From assembly GCA_039908525.1 (NCBI GenBank), contig JAMOAY010000003.1, forward strand, positions 62,001 to 126,000: DNA of 64,000 nucleotides, in the 5' to 3' direction. This DNA comes from Magnetaquicoccus sp039908525 (GTDB taxonomy: Bacteria > Pseudomonadota > Magnetococcia > Magnetococcales > Magnetaquicoccaceae). Below, in pieces: positions 10,195-19,060 of the stretch (its first letter is position 1; every line of letters begins with the position of its first letter). The translations under genes were made by a program, and so were the position numbers. The notes beneath the pieces are model-generated. The model made no database searches, was not told where the DNA came from, and saw only the letters and a list, made by a program, of their open reading frames with translations.

Positions 10195-10722
10195 TTACAA
10201 CTCTTCTATGATTATGTTATTATTGGTGTAAATACAGGTATTGGCAGCGATTTCCATGGCTTTCTCGGCGATGGTCCGCAGGGGCAGTTCGGTATTCTGC
10301 AGCAGGGCCAGGGCGGCCGACTGGGCATAGGCCCCGCCGGAACCGATGGCGATGACCCCCCGCTCCGGTTCCAGGACATCCCCCGTACCGCTGAGGAGCA
10401 GGCTGGCGCCGCGATCGGCGACGATCAACATGGCCTCCAGGCGCCGCAGCATGCGGTCCGTGCGCCAGTCCTTGGCCATTTCGACCGCAGATCGGGTCAG
10501 GTTGCCGCTGTGTTTGGCCAATTTTTCTTCGAACCGCTCAAAAAGGGTGAAGGCGTCGGCGGTGGACCCGGCAAACCCGGCCAGAATTTTGCCGTCATGC
10601 AAGGAACGAACCTTGCGGGCGTTGGCCTTGACCACCAGACTGCCCAGGGTCACCTGCCCATCTCCCGCCATCACCAGGGAGTCGCCACGTCGAACCGACA
10701 GGATGGTAGTGCCTTTGAACAT
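10195..10722 (-). CDS. hslV: HslV, peptidase subunit of HslUV protease
   Basis: Threonine peptidase related to the proteasome beta subunit (175 aa). The nucleophile is the Thr of TTILSVRRGD, exposed after removal of a short MFKG leader. AGDGQVTLG, GFAGSTADAFTLFERFE, KDWRTDRMLRRLEA and IGSGGAYAQ are family motifs. I chose the ATG at 10722 because GGGAGAG lies upstream and the length fits. A much longer open frame upstream on this strand is antisense to bpt and is not part of the gene. hslU follows directly. Confidence 0.97.
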   Translation of the reverse strand: MFKGTTILSVRRGDSLVMAGDGQVTLGSLVVKANARKVRSLHDGKILAGFAGSTADAFTLFERFEEKLAKHSGNLTRSAVEMAKDWRTDRMLRRLEAMLIVADRGASLLLSGTGDVLEPERGVIAIGSGGAYAQSAALALLQNTELPLRTIAEKAMEIAANTCIYTNNNIIIEEL

Positions 10723-10860
10723 GTATCCGATCTCTCCCATTGTCAACCAGACCGTTCGCCACGGGCACAGAGGGGTGACTGGCTGGCGTTCTCCCGGCCA
10801 TAGTGCCGTCTTTGCCTCCCGATTGCAAGGCGCCAAGCGGCCCTGTCCTGCGGTTCTGCC

Positions 10861-11643
10861 ATGAACGGTCTGTCCGCCAGACAGTGGCAGGATCCCGCAC
10901 TGAATCTGTTTCTGAGTCGGCCGCACCCCTGCGGGTACTGGCCGGACCGGCAGGCGGCCACCCTGTTCGTCGATCCCGATGTGGCGATGAACGACACCCT
11001 GTATGCCTTTCTGCTGGAGCGGGGTTTCCGCCGCAGCGGCGGCCACGTCTATCGGCACTACTGTCCGGGCTGTCGAGCCTGTCAGGCGGTGCGGGTGCCG
11101 GTGGCGGCGCATCGTTTCAGCCGCAATCTGCGCCGCATCTGGCAACGCAACCAGGATCTGACCGTGCGGGTGATGCCCCCTGACTGCAACCGGGAGCGGT
11201 TTGACCTGTACCAGACCTACATCAACGACCGCCACGGGGATGGTCCCATGGTCGACCCGACCCCCGGTGATTTCAGCGATTATCTGATCGCTCCCTGGTC
11301 CATGACCCGCTTTGTCGAGTTCCGTCTCGGTTCCCGCCTGCTGATGGTGGCGGTGACGGACATCCTGCCGGAGGCCCTGTCGGCGGTCTACACCTTTTTT
11401 GCCCCGGAAGAGAGGCGTCGGAGCCTGGGCACCTACGCCATCCTCTGGCAGATTCGGGAGACGTTGGGACTGGACAAAAGCCATCTCTACTTGGGCTACT
11501 GGATTGCCGGCTGCCCAAAAATGGATTATAAAGCCCGTTTTCAACCGCTGGAGCTGTACGAAGGGCAACAGTGGGTCCGATTTTTGCTTCAGGATCCTGC
11601 TGGCCCTGCCGGCGGTGGCCGGGCCGTACCGGGGTTGTCGTGA
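10861..11643 (+). CDS. bpt: Aspartate/glutamate leucyltransferase (Bpt)
   Basis: Cytoplasmic aminoacyl-tRNA-protein transferase of the N-degron pathway. It adds Leu from Leu-tRNA to proteins starting with Asp or Glu so that ClpS/ClpAP can recognise them (260 aa). Family features include the N-terminal CGYWPDRQA, YRHYCPGCRACQAVRVPV with its cysteine cluster, YQTYINDRHGDGPM, and YTFFAPEERRRSLGTYAILWQI. The final 15 residues are Gly/Ala/Pro-rich and may be a lineage extension. It is divergent from hslVU and is followed 3 bp later by recX. Confidence 0.93.
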   Translation: MNGLSARQWQDPALNLFLSRPHPCGYWPDRQAATLFVDPDVAMNDTLYAFLLERGFRRSGGHVYRHYCPGCRACQAVRVPVAAHRFSRNLRRIWQRNQDLTVRVMPPDCNRERFDLYQTYINDRHGDGPMVDPTPGDFSDYLIAPWSMTRFVEFRLGSRLLMVAVTDILPEALSAVYTFFAPEERRRSLGTYAILWQIRETLGLDKSHLYLGYWIAGCPKMDYKARFQPLELYEGQQWVRFLLQDPAGPAGGGRAVPGLS

Positions 11644-11646
11644 CGC

Positions 11647-12147
11647 ATGGGTACACCAAATACCATTGAGGAAATCGATAAACAAGCCTACGATCAGGCG
11701 ATCCGCTGGTTGGCCCGCCGTGGTTACGGGAGGTGGGAGCTGCAGCAACGCCTGTTACAGAGTGGGGTGAGCGCCGGGCAGGTGGCGCAGGTGTGCGACC
11801 GCTGCCAGGCGTTGGGTTATCTGGATGACGCCGCCTTTGCCGCCTCCCGGGCCCGTTACCGTCTGCATCACGGTCACCATGGACCCCGGCGGGTGTGGGC
11901 GGAACTGCGTGCCTTGCAGGTGGCGGATGAGGATATCCAGCAGGCCCTGGCCCCCTTGCTGGAGGAGACGGATGAGTGCTCCCTGGCGGCGGCGGCTCTG
12001 GCCAAACGGTTTGGCCCACCCGCCCAAGAAGAGACGGAGAGGTGCGGCAGGCGAGGTCATCAGGAGTCGAAGCGGAGGTATGATTTTCTGTCGCGGCGAG
12101 GATTCAACGATGAGGCCATTTGGCAGGTTTTGAATAGGACACAATGA
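11647..12147 (+). CDS. recX: Regulatory protein RecX
   Basis: Modulator of RecA filaments (166 aa). It has three-helix repeats, with the diagnostic segments RWLARRGYGRWELQQRLLQSGV, GYLDDAAFAASRARYRLHHGHHGPRRVWAEL and RRYDFLSRRGFNDEAIWQVL. recX usually sits between recA and alaS. Here alaS follows with a 4-bp overlap but recA is absent and bpt takes its place, so the locus has been rearranged relative to the common order. Confidence 0.92.
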   Translation: MGTPNTIEEIDKQAYDQAIRWLARRGYGRWELQQRLLQSGVSAGQVAQVCDRCQALGYLDDAAFAASRARYRLHHGHHGPRRVWAELRALQVADEDIQQALAPLLEETDECSLAAAALAKRFGPPAQEETERCGRRGHQESKRRYDFLSRRGFNDEAIWQVLNRTQ

Positions 12148-14780
12148 ACGGGAACGAAATACGCGACCGGTTTCTGGCGTTTTTCCAGCGTCACGACCAC
12201 ACGATGGTCGCCTCTTCCAGTCTGGTACCCCGCAACGATCCAACCCTGTTGTTCACCAATGCGGGCATGAACCAGTTCAAGGCGCTTTTTTTGGGCGAGG
12301 AGCACCCCCCCTATCAACGGGCGGTCAGCGTGCAAAAATGCCTGCGCGCCGGGGGCAAGCACAACGATCTGGAAAATGTCGGCCGCACCGCCCGCCATCA
12401 CACCTTCTTCGAGATGCTGGGCAATTTTTCGTTCGGCGATTATTTCAAGGAGCAGGCAATCCGCCTGGCCTGGAGTTTTGTCACCCAGGAGCTCCAGCTG
12501 CCTGTCGAACGGTTGCTGGTGACCGTGTATGCCACGGACGAAGAGGCGTATCGCATCTGGCGGGACCAGGTCGGCCTGCCGGAATCCAAAATCATCCGTA
12601 TCGCCGGCAGTGACAATTTCTGGTCCATGGGACCGGTGGGCCCCTGCGGTCCCTGCTCGGAGATTTTTTACGATCATGGTCCTCATCTGCCCGGCGGGCC
12701 GCCCGGTTCAGCCGAAGCGGACGGGGACCGTTTCGTGGAGATCTGGAATCTGGTTTTCATGCAGTTTGACCGGCGGGCCGACGGCTCCATGACGGAACTG
12801 CCCAGCCCCTGCATCGATACCGGGGCCGGACTGGAACGGCTGGCGGCCATTCTGCAAGGCAAAAGCAACAACTACGACACCGATCTGTTCCAACCGTTGA
12901 TCCGCGATGCGGCCCGACTGGCCGAGGTGGAGAACCCCCAGGCGGAACAGAGGGTCTCCCTGCAGGTCATTGCCGACCACATGCGGGCCATCTCCTTTCT
13001 GATCGCCGACGGGGTGTTGCCCAGCAACGAAGGACGGGGGTATGTATTGCGCCGCATCATGCGCCGCGCCATGCGTCATGGCCGCCTGCTCGGCATGCAT
13101 GGACCCTTTCTGGCCCCGCTGGTGGCCACCCTGCTGCACAGCATGGGGGGATTTTTCCCGGAGCTGCTGGCCCAGGGCAAAAGCCTGGAGCGGGTGATCG
13201 AGAACGAAGAGCAGCGGTTTGCCACCACCCTGGACAGTGGCCTGAAGATCGTCGAGGAGGCGGTGGCCCGCCTGCCGGACGGCGGACAGCTGGATGGTCT
13301 GACCCTGTTCACCCTGTACGACACCTACGGTTTTCCGGTGGATTTGACCGCAGACATCCTGCGCGATCGCGGCATCTCCCTGGACATGGAAGGGTTCGAC
13401 CGGCACATGGCCGAACAGCGGCGGCGGGCGCGGGCGGCCTGGGCCGGTTCGGGCGATGAGAAGGTGGCTGCGGTGTTCCACCTGCTGCGGGACAAGGTGG
13501 GCGCCAGCGAATTTCTGGGTTTTCAAAGTGAACAGGCCCAGGGCATCATCCAGGCCATCGTGGTGGAGGGGGAGGCGGTGGAGCGCCTGCTGCCGGGCCA
13601 GGAGGGGATGCTGATCTGCAACCAGACCCCCTTTTATGCCGAGGCGGGGGGCCAGGTGGGGGATATCGGCTGGATCCGTGGGCAGGGAGAGGGGGCGGGC
13701 TGTTTTCAGGTGCGGGATACCCGCAAGCCGGTGGCGGACCTGATCGTCCATCTGGGGCGTCTGGAGAGCGGAGAGCTGCGCCTGGAGGATGGGGTCACCC
13801 TGGAGGTGGACGGGCTGCGGCGGCATGCCATCCGCCTGCACCACTCCGCCACCCATCTGCTGCATCACGCCCTGTCCGTCCTCGTGGGCTCCCACGTCAA
13901 ACAGGCCGGCTCCCAGGTGGGGCCGAACCGTTTGCGGTTTGACTTCACCCACTACCAGGCACTGCCTCCGGAGCTTCTGGCCCAGGTGGAGGCCCATTGC
14001 AATGCGGCCATCCGCGCCAACCATCTGCAGGAAACCAGCGTCATGACGCCTGCGGCTGCCGTCGAGGCCGGGGCAGTGGCCCTGTTCGGGGAGAAATACG
14101 GGGAAGAGGTGCGGGTGGTGCGCATCGGCGAGAGCATGGAGTTGTGCGGGGGCACCCATGTCAACCGGTCCGGGGATATTGGCCTGTTGCGTATCGTCTC
14201 GGAGGGGGCGGTGGCGGCCGGGGTGCGGCGCATCGAGGCGGTCTGCGGTCATACCGCCCGGGAGAGCTACCGGGAGGAGACCGCCATCCTGCGGGAGGTG
14301 GCCGGTCTGCTCAAGACGCGACCGGATCAGGTGGCACAGGGGGTGGAGAAGCTGTTTGATCGCATTCGCCTGCTGGAACACTCTCTGGAAAAAGCCAAGG
14401 CAGCCGTTTCCGGCACGGTGATCGACGGGCTGCTGGCGCAAAGCCAGCGGGTGGGAGAGAGCTCCCTGCTGGTGGCCCGGGCGGTCGGGGTGGATGCCAG
14501 GGAGCTGCGGGAGCTGGTGGACCGACTCAAAGAGCGGCTGGGCTCGGCGGTCATCCTGCTGGGGGTGGCAGAGGCCGACAAGGTGAGCCTGATTGCGGGG
14601 GTCACCGGGGATCTGCATGGCCGGGTGAAGGCCGGTGAGTTGATGGGCTTTGTGGCCCCGCGGGTGGGTGGCAAAGGGGGTGGACGACCGGACATGGCCA
14701 TGGGCGGCGGCAACCGCCCGGAACAGTTGACCGAGGCGTTGGCGGCGGCCACACAATGGATTCAGGAGCGTGCAGGATGA
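12144..14780 (+). CDS. alaS: Alanyl-tRNA synthetase
   Basis: Class II synthetase charging tRNA-Ala, with an editing domain (878 aa, normal length). The N-terminal catalytic core carries LLFTNAGMNQFK and the motif 2 region around GRTARHHTFFEMLGNFSFGDYFK. The editing domain zinc site is HHSATHLLH and CGGTH. The C-terminal DHHA1-type domain includes GGKGGGRPDMAMGGG. Its ATG overlaps the recX stop and its own stop overlaps the next start, so this is a tightly packed operon. Confidence 0.98.
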   Translation: MNGNEIRDRFLAFFQRHDHTMVASSSLVPRNDPTLLFTNAGMNQFKALFLGEEHPPYQRAVSVQKCLRAGGKHNDLENVGRTARHHTFFEMLGNFSFGDYFKEQAIRLAWSFVTQELQLPVERLLVTVYATDEEAYRIWRDQVGLPESKIIRIAGSDNFWSMGPVGPCGPCSEIFYDHGPHLPGGPPGSAEADGDRFVEIWNLVFMQFDRRADGSMTELPSPCIDTGAGLERLAAILQGKSNNYDTDLFQPLIRDAARLAEVENPQAEQRVSLQVIADHMRAISFLIADGVLPSNEGRGYVLRRIMRRAMRHGRLLGMHGPFLAPLVATLLHSMGGFFPELLAQGKSLERVIENEEQRFATTLDSGLKIVEEAVARLPDGGQLDGLTLFTLYDTYGFPVDLTADILRDRGISLDMEGFDRHMAEQRRRARAAWAGSGDEKVAAVFHLLRDKVGASEFLGFQSEQAQGIIQAIVVEGEAVERLLPGQEGMLICNQTPFYAEAGGQVGDIGWIRGQGEGAGCFQVRDTRKPVADLIVHLGRLESGELRLEDGVTLEVDGLRRHAIRLHHSATHLLHHALSVLVGSHVKQAGSQVGPNRLRFDFTHYQALPPELLAQVEAHCNAAIRANHLQETSVMTPAAAVEAGAVALFGEKYGEEVRVVRIGESMELCGGTHVNRSGDIGLLRIVSEGAVAAGVRRIEAVCGHTARESYREETAILREVAGLLKTRPDQVAQGVEKLFDRIRLLEHSLEKAKAAVSGTVIDGLLAQSQRVGESSLLVARAVGVDARELRELVDRLKERLGSAVILLGVAEADKVSLIAGVTGDLHGRVKAGELMGFVAPRVGGKGGGRPDMAMGGGNRPEQLTEALAAATQWIQERAG

Positions 14781-15085
14781 CCGATCATCAGGAAAATGTT
14801 CCGACAGCAGCCAGCCATGCCTGTTGCCATTGTGGCCAACCGATGCGACGCTGGAGGGCCAGCCAGAATGATTTTGGCGACGGGCTGGGCTTTTGTGTCG
14901 ATGAATTGCTGGTCTGTTTCAACGACGAATGCCCCATGTATGTCAAAGGCTGGAACAGTCTGTTCCAGAATTTTCGCCGGGTGGGCTCCGTACGCCACTA
15001 TTACGATCCACAGGATGGCACGCAGGGGGTGCTGCCTGTGGCCCACCGGGATGCCCTGCGCGGCGATATCATTGAAGATTTATAA
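14777..15085 (+). CDS. Small zinc-ribbon protein
   Basis: Small cytoplasmic protein of unknown function (102 aa). A CHCGQ pair and a CFNDEC pair, 33 residues apart, would bind one zinc. The C-terminal half (NFRRVGSVRHYYDPQDGTQGVLPVAH) matches a conserved proteobacterial family of small zinc-finger proteins that I recognise but cannot name functionally. I chose the ATG at 14777, which overlaps the alaS stop as ATGA and has CAGGAG upstream. It continues the recX-alaS operon toward dnaA. Confidence 0.82.
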   Translation: MTDHQENVPTAASHACCHCGQPMRRWRASQNDFGDGLGFCVDELLVCFNDECPMYVKGWNSLFQNFRRVGSVRHYYDPQDGTQGVLPVAHRDALRGDIIEDL

Positions 15086-15111
15086 TGAAGATTGGGAAGG
15101 AGAACGAGACA

Positions 15112-15384
15112 ATGAACGCTGGCGATGGAAAGCGCAGGGAGGATCGTCTGTTGGGATCCGAACCAGCCGTCATGGTGATGACCGATGGCCGGAAGGCGAC
15201 GGGCCTGATCGGCAACATGAGTCTTGGCGGTATGCTGTTTGTGGCGGATGACACCACGCTGGTCCTGGAAAAGGGTTCTCTGGTTGACATCGTGTTGACC
15301 CTGTATGGACGGGAGTCCCAGTTCACCTGCTCGATGGCCCATCAAAAAGGGAACCAGTTCGGTTTGCAACTGCACCGGTCCTAG
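15112..15384 (+). CDS. PilZ-domain protein (c-di-GMP binding)
   Basis: A single PilZ domain (90 aa). The RxxxR motif is KRREDR and the second motif is NMSLGG, the two elements that wrap c-di-GMP in this family. The rest matches the six-stranded barrel. I chose the ATG at 15112 because AAGGAG lies 9 bp upstream. An ATG at 15085 overlaps the previous stop as TAATG and would add nine residues, so coupling from that start cannot be excluded. It lies between a zinc-ribbon gene and dnaA, an unusual place for a second-messenger receptor. Confidence 0.88.
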   Translation: MNAGDGKRREDRLLGSEPAVMVMTDGRKATGLIGNMSLGGMLFVADDTTLVLEKGSLVDIVLTLYGRESQFTCSMAHQKGNQFGLQLHRS

Positions 15385-15408
15385 CCGCTATTATAAACCA
15401 AGGAAGCG

Positions 15409-16761
15409 ATGAAGGAACTCTGGTCAGAGACCCTGGAGGTGATCAAGGAGCATGTTTCGCCGCAGGTGTTCAATGTGTGGTTCAAGCCCTTGTGCCTGGG
15501 CAATGAGTGGCCGGATGGCCGTGTCGAAATATTGACCAGGAACCTGTTGTCGGCGGAGTATGTGCGCGGCCATTATGGCGCCTTGCTGGAGTCCACCCTT
15601 TCCGAACGGGCGGGGCGCGCGGTGCGGGTGACCTTTCGCCTGGATCCCCAGGTGGAGGGAACAGAAGAGGCGGCGTTGTCGGTGGAACCGTCGTTTTTAC
15701 TGCAGGGGACGCCGCCGGCGGGAAGGGTGAGCCCGGAGCCGAGTGGACTGGACCCCCGGTATACCTTTGACTCTTTTGTCGTCGGCGGGTGCAATCAGTT
15801 TGCCCATGCGGCGGCGGCGCGGGTGGCGGATGCCCCCTCCTCCGTCTACAACCCGCTGTTCATCCACGGCGGGGTGGGGCTGGGCAAGACCCATCTGCTG
15901 CATGCCATCGGCAACCAGTTGCTAGAGACCCGCCCCTCTCTGAAGATACAGTACATCTCTTCCGAGAAGTTCATGACCCAGATGATCGATTCGTTGCGCT
16001 ATCAGCGGGTGCACGATTTCAAGGAGCTGTTTCGTTCGGTGGATGTGCTGCTGGTGGATGACATTCAGTTTATCGCCGGCAAAAAGTCCACCCAGGAGGA
16101 GTTTTTCCACACCTTCAACGCCCTGTATGAGGCCAATCGGCAGATTGTGCTCTCTTCGGACCGTTTTCCGGCGGAGATGGAGTTTCTGGAAGAGCGGTTG
16201 CGTTCCCGTTTTGGCTGGGGATTGGTGGCGGACATTCATGCCCCCGATCTGGAGACCAAGGTGGCCATCCTCAAGAAAAAAGCGGCGGTCGAAGGAATGG
16301 ACCTGCAGGATGATGTGGCCTTTTTTCTGGCGGATGCCATTCAGACCAACGTGCGCGAGTTGGAAGGCGCCCTGATCCGGGTGTTGGCCATGGCCTCCAT
16401 GGAGAAAGAGCCGGTGACGATGTCGTTGGTGGTGGAGTCGCTGCGTCATATTGTCCGTGCGCCGGACCGGCGACAGGTCAATGTGGAAGAGATCCAGAAA
16501 AAGGTGGCGGAGTACTATCAGATTCGCCCGTTGGATCTGCGTTCCGCCAAACGGGCCCGACAGTTCAGCCATCCCCGGCAGATTGCCATGTATCTGTGCA
16601 AACAGTTGACCACCCACTCTTTTCCAGAAATTGGCAGGCAGTTCGGGGACCGTGACCACACGACGGTGATGCATGCGGTGCGCAAGATTGATGAAAGGCA
16701 GGTGCTCGACCCGGTGTTGGCGGGTGAACTTCGGGTATTGACCGGCCTGTTGCGCAGGTAG
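15409..16761 (+). CDS. dnaA: Chromosomal replication initiator DnaA
   Basis: Replication initiator (450 aa). Domain I spans about residues 1-80. Domain III is the AAA+ ATPase with Walker A GGVGLGKTHLL and Walker B VDVLLVDDIQFI. The sensor/arginine-finger region includes SDRFPAEMEFLEERLRSRFGWG. Domain IV ends with the DNA-binding signature GDRDHTTVMHAVRKI. The start has AAGGAAG upstream. Only 24 bp separate it from the PilZ gene and dnaN follows, so no origin-sized gap flanks the gene. Confidence 0.98.
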   Translation: MKELWSETLEVIKEHVSPQVFNVWFKPLCLGNEWPDGRVEILTRNLLSAEYVRGHYGALLESTLSERAGRAVRVTFRLDPQVEGTEEAALSVEPSFLLQGTPPAGRVSPEPSGLDPRYTFDSFVVGGCNQFAHAAAARVADAPSSVYNPLFIHGGVGLGKTHLLHAIGNQLLETRPSLKIQYISSEKFMTQMIDSLRYQRVHDFKELFRSVDVLLVDDIQFIAGKKSTQEEFFHTFNALYEANRQIVLSSDRFPAEMEFLEERLRSRFGWGLVADIHAPDLETKVAILKKKAAVEGMDLQDDVAFFLADAIQTNVRELEGALIRVLAMASMEKEPVTMSLVVESLRHIVRAPDRRQVNVEEIQKKVAEYYQIRPLDLRSAKRARQFSHPRQIAMYLCKQLTTHSFPEIGRQFGDRDHTTVMHAVRKIDERQVLDPVLAGELRVLTGLLRR

Positions 16762-16856
16762 GGTTGGCTGGTATGGTTTCGCGGGGGAGGGTCGCCATCG
16801 GTCCGCTCCCCGGTCGCCCATTCATGATGTTCAATGTACGGATAAAGAGACAGACG

Positions 16857-17996
16857 ATGGAATTTCAGGTGGCTCGCACGCCCTTTTTGAAAACCTTGTA
16901 TCGGATACAGTCCCTGGTAGACCGCCGCAACACCCTGGCCATCCTGGGTAATGTCCATCTGCTGACCCGGGACGGCTACCTGCAGGTCGAGGCAACCAAT
17001 CTGGAGGTCTCCCTGCGCACCCGCTGCGAGGCAGAGATCATCGAACCGGGTGCGATCACCCTGAATGCCAAAATGCTGTTCGACGTGGTCAGTGAGCTTC
17101 CGGAGCATGAGACCGTCCTCTTGCGCACCGGGCATCCCGAGACCAGTGGCCGTGATCGGGTGCGCTTGAGTTGTGGCCGGGCCAAATTCGAGCTGGCGGG
17201 CATGCCCAGCGATCAATTTCCCACCATTCCCCAGGCAGACGGGGCCTATCGCTTCCTGCTGGATCCGGGATTGCTGGCAGAGATGCTGGCCAAGACACAC
17301 TTTGCCATGTCCGACGATGAGACCCGCTATGCGTTGAACGGCCTGTTTTTTCAGGTGAGTCCCTCCGAAGTAGAGGGTGAGGGGATCCTGCGTCTGGTGG
17401 CCACGGACAGTCACCGTTTGGCGATGGTGCAGCGGCAGGTGCCGAACCTGCCCACCGAGGAACGTGGGGTGATCATTCCCAAGAAGGCAGTCCAGGAGAT
17501 ACGCCGTGTGCTGGAGGAGGAGTCACAACCGGTGGAGTTGATCGTGGATGGCAATTATATCCAGCTGATTCGCCCCGAGGTGATGCTGGTTGCCAAATTG
17601 GTCGAGGGGCGTTTTCCTGACTACCGTCGGGTGATCCCGCAGGGGAACCCGTTGCATTTGCGTGTCGACCGGGAACAGCTGCTGGGGGTTGTACGACGCA
17701 TGTCGGTGCTTTCCCACGAGAAGTCCAGAGGCATTCGCCTGGAGATTGATGGGGATCTGATGCGCTTCAACACCAACAACCCCGAACAGGAGCTGGCAGA
17801 AGAGGAGATGGCGGTCTCCCTGGAGGGGGGGAAGAGCCTGGAAGTGGGTTTCAACGCCCGCTATTTGCGGGAGTTCCTGTCGGTCATGGAGGGGGATGAG
17901 GTCAGCTTTTTCATGAGCCCCGAGGATCTGCCGGTTTTGTTGACCGATCCGGGTCAGCGGGGCACACAGTTTGTGTTGATGCCGATGAGTGTGTAA
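16857..17996 (+). CDS. dnaN: DNA polymerase III beta sliding clamp
   Basis: Ring-shaped processivity factor (379 aa), with the three clamp domains visible as repeated topology. LAILGNVHL, ATNLEVSLRTRC and GRFPDYRRVIPQ are family motifs. The C-terminus ends FVLMPMSV, close to the usual MPMR-type end. I chose the ATG at 16857 (MEFQVARTPFLKTLYRIQSLVDRRNT) because it fits the normal start and GAGA lies upstream. Longer upstream readings add residues without homology. A 95-bp gap separates it from dnaA. Confidence 0.97.
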   Translation: MEFQVARTPFLKTLYRIQSLVDRRNTLAILGNVHLLTRDGYLQVEATNLEVSLRTRCEAEIIEPGAITLNAKMLFDVVSELPEHETVLLRTGHPETSGRDRVRLSCGRAKFELAGMPSDQFPTIPQADGAYRFLLDPGLLAEMLAKTHFAMSDDETRYALNGLFFQVSPSEVEGEGILRLVATDSHRLAMVQRQVPNLPTEERGVIIPKKAVQEIRRVLEEESQPVELIVDGNYIQLIRPEVMLVAKLVEGRFPDYRRVIPQGNPLHLRVDREQLLGVVRRMSVLSHEKSRGIRLEIDGDLMRFNTNNPEQELAEEEMAVSLEGGKSLEVGFNARYLREFLSVMEGDEVSFFMSPEDLPVLLTDPGQRGTQFVLMPMSV

Positions 17997-18007
17997 GGGC
18001 AGTTGCC

Positions 18008-19051
18008 GTGACGACCAGAAAAACAGTCGTCGGTTTCGTCTTGCTGTGGATGCTGGTGATCGTGGGCATGGCCGGTTGCGGGAAGCCGTTGCCGGAGTCC
18101 CACAAGGTGACCCGCTTGCTGATGGGTACGATCGTCTCCATCACCGTATGGGGCGAGCCCGGTCGTTTCGATCGGGAGGAACAGGCCATTCAGGCGGCGT
18201 TTGCCGAGATGGAACGAATCGAGAGAGTGGTGAGCAGCCATCGCCCCGATTCGGTGGTGGCGACGATCAACCAGGGGGAGCGGGGCCGATGGCTGCCTCT
18301 GGATCCGGAGGTTGGCAGGATACTGGAGCCCGCCTTGCGCATCCAGGAGCGCTCCGGTGGGGCCTTTGACCCCACCCTGTATGCTCTGTCTCGCCTGTGG
18401 GGTTTCTCGCAGGAGCCCCCCCCCGACCGTCCCCCGCCCGCAGAGTTGCGGGAGCGCTGGCTCGCCGGCAGGCAGCAGGCGGGTCGCCTCCAACTGAGAA
18501 GCACGGACCATGGCCAGGAGCTTCTGCTGCCCAATGACTCCTTTGCGCTGGATCTGGGGGCCATCGCCAAAGGTTATGCCGTCGATCGGGCGCTGGCCCG
18601 TCTGGCGGAGGCCGGGGTTGCCAACGCCATCGTGGCGGCCGGCGGTGATCTGGGCATGATCGGCCAGAGAGGAGCTGAGCCGTGGCGGATCGGCATTCAG
18701 CATCCCAGAGATGCGACCGCCGTGGCGGCGGTGCTGCGGCTGCAGGGCCCCGTGGCGCTCTCGACCTCCGGTGATTATGAGCGCTTCTTCATGCACGATG
18801 GCAAGCGGTATCATCATATTCTGGATCCCGGAACGGCTTTGCCCGGCGAGAGCGGGGTGATCTCCGTCTCTGTCCGTCACCCCGCTTCCATGGTGGCGGA
18901 CGCTCTGTCCACGGCGGCGTTTATCCTGGGTCCGGAAAAAGGCATGGCGCTGATCCGATCCGAGAAAAATGCCGAGGCGCTGTTCATACTGGCCGACGGC
19001 CGCCATGTGGCCACCGAGGGGTTTGCGACCGAATGGGTGGGAAAGCCATAG
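18008..19051 (+). CDS. apbE: FAD:protein FMN transferase (ApbE), lipoprotein
   Basis: Periplasmic flavin transferase that attaches FMN to Thr residues of subunits such as NqrB/C or RnfD/G (347 aa, GTG start). The N-terminus is a lipoprotein signal with a cysteine at MAGC. Family motifs include LMGTIVSITVWG, FDPTLYALSRLWGF, LDLGAIAKGYAVDRA, AAGGDLG and the C-terminal DPGTALPGESGVISVSV. It sits 11 bp after dnaN and 9 bp before the next gene. No Nqr or Rnf genes are in the window, so its target cannot be named. Confidence 0.94.
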   Translation: MTTRKTVVGFVLLWMLVIVGMAGCGKPLPESHKVTRLLMGTIVSITVWGEPGRFDREEQAIQAAFAEMERIERVVSSHRPDSVVATINQGERGRWLPLDPEVGRILEPALRIQERSGGAFDPTLYALSRLWGFSQEPPPDRPPPAELRERWLAGRQQAGRLQLRSTDHGQELLLPNDSFALDLGAIAKGYAVDRALARLAEAGVANAIVAAGGDLGMIGQRGAEPWRIGIQHPRDATAVAAVLRLQGPVALSTSGDYERFFMHDGKRYHHILDPGTALPGESGVISVSVRHPASMVADALSTAAFILGPEKGMALIRSEKNAEALFILADGRHVATEGFATEWVGKP

Positions 19052-19060
19052 GAGTGTCAC

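Noticed and set aside
10195..11748. 517-residue minus-strand frame that includes HslV
   Set aside because: Only the last 175 residues are HslV. The N-terminal part is antisense to bpt and lacks homology, and a good start with ribosome-binding site exists at 10722.
15385..16856. Origin of replication beside dnaA
   Set aside because: The gaps are too small and no cluster of TTATCCACA-like boxes was seen, so I do not call oriC here.
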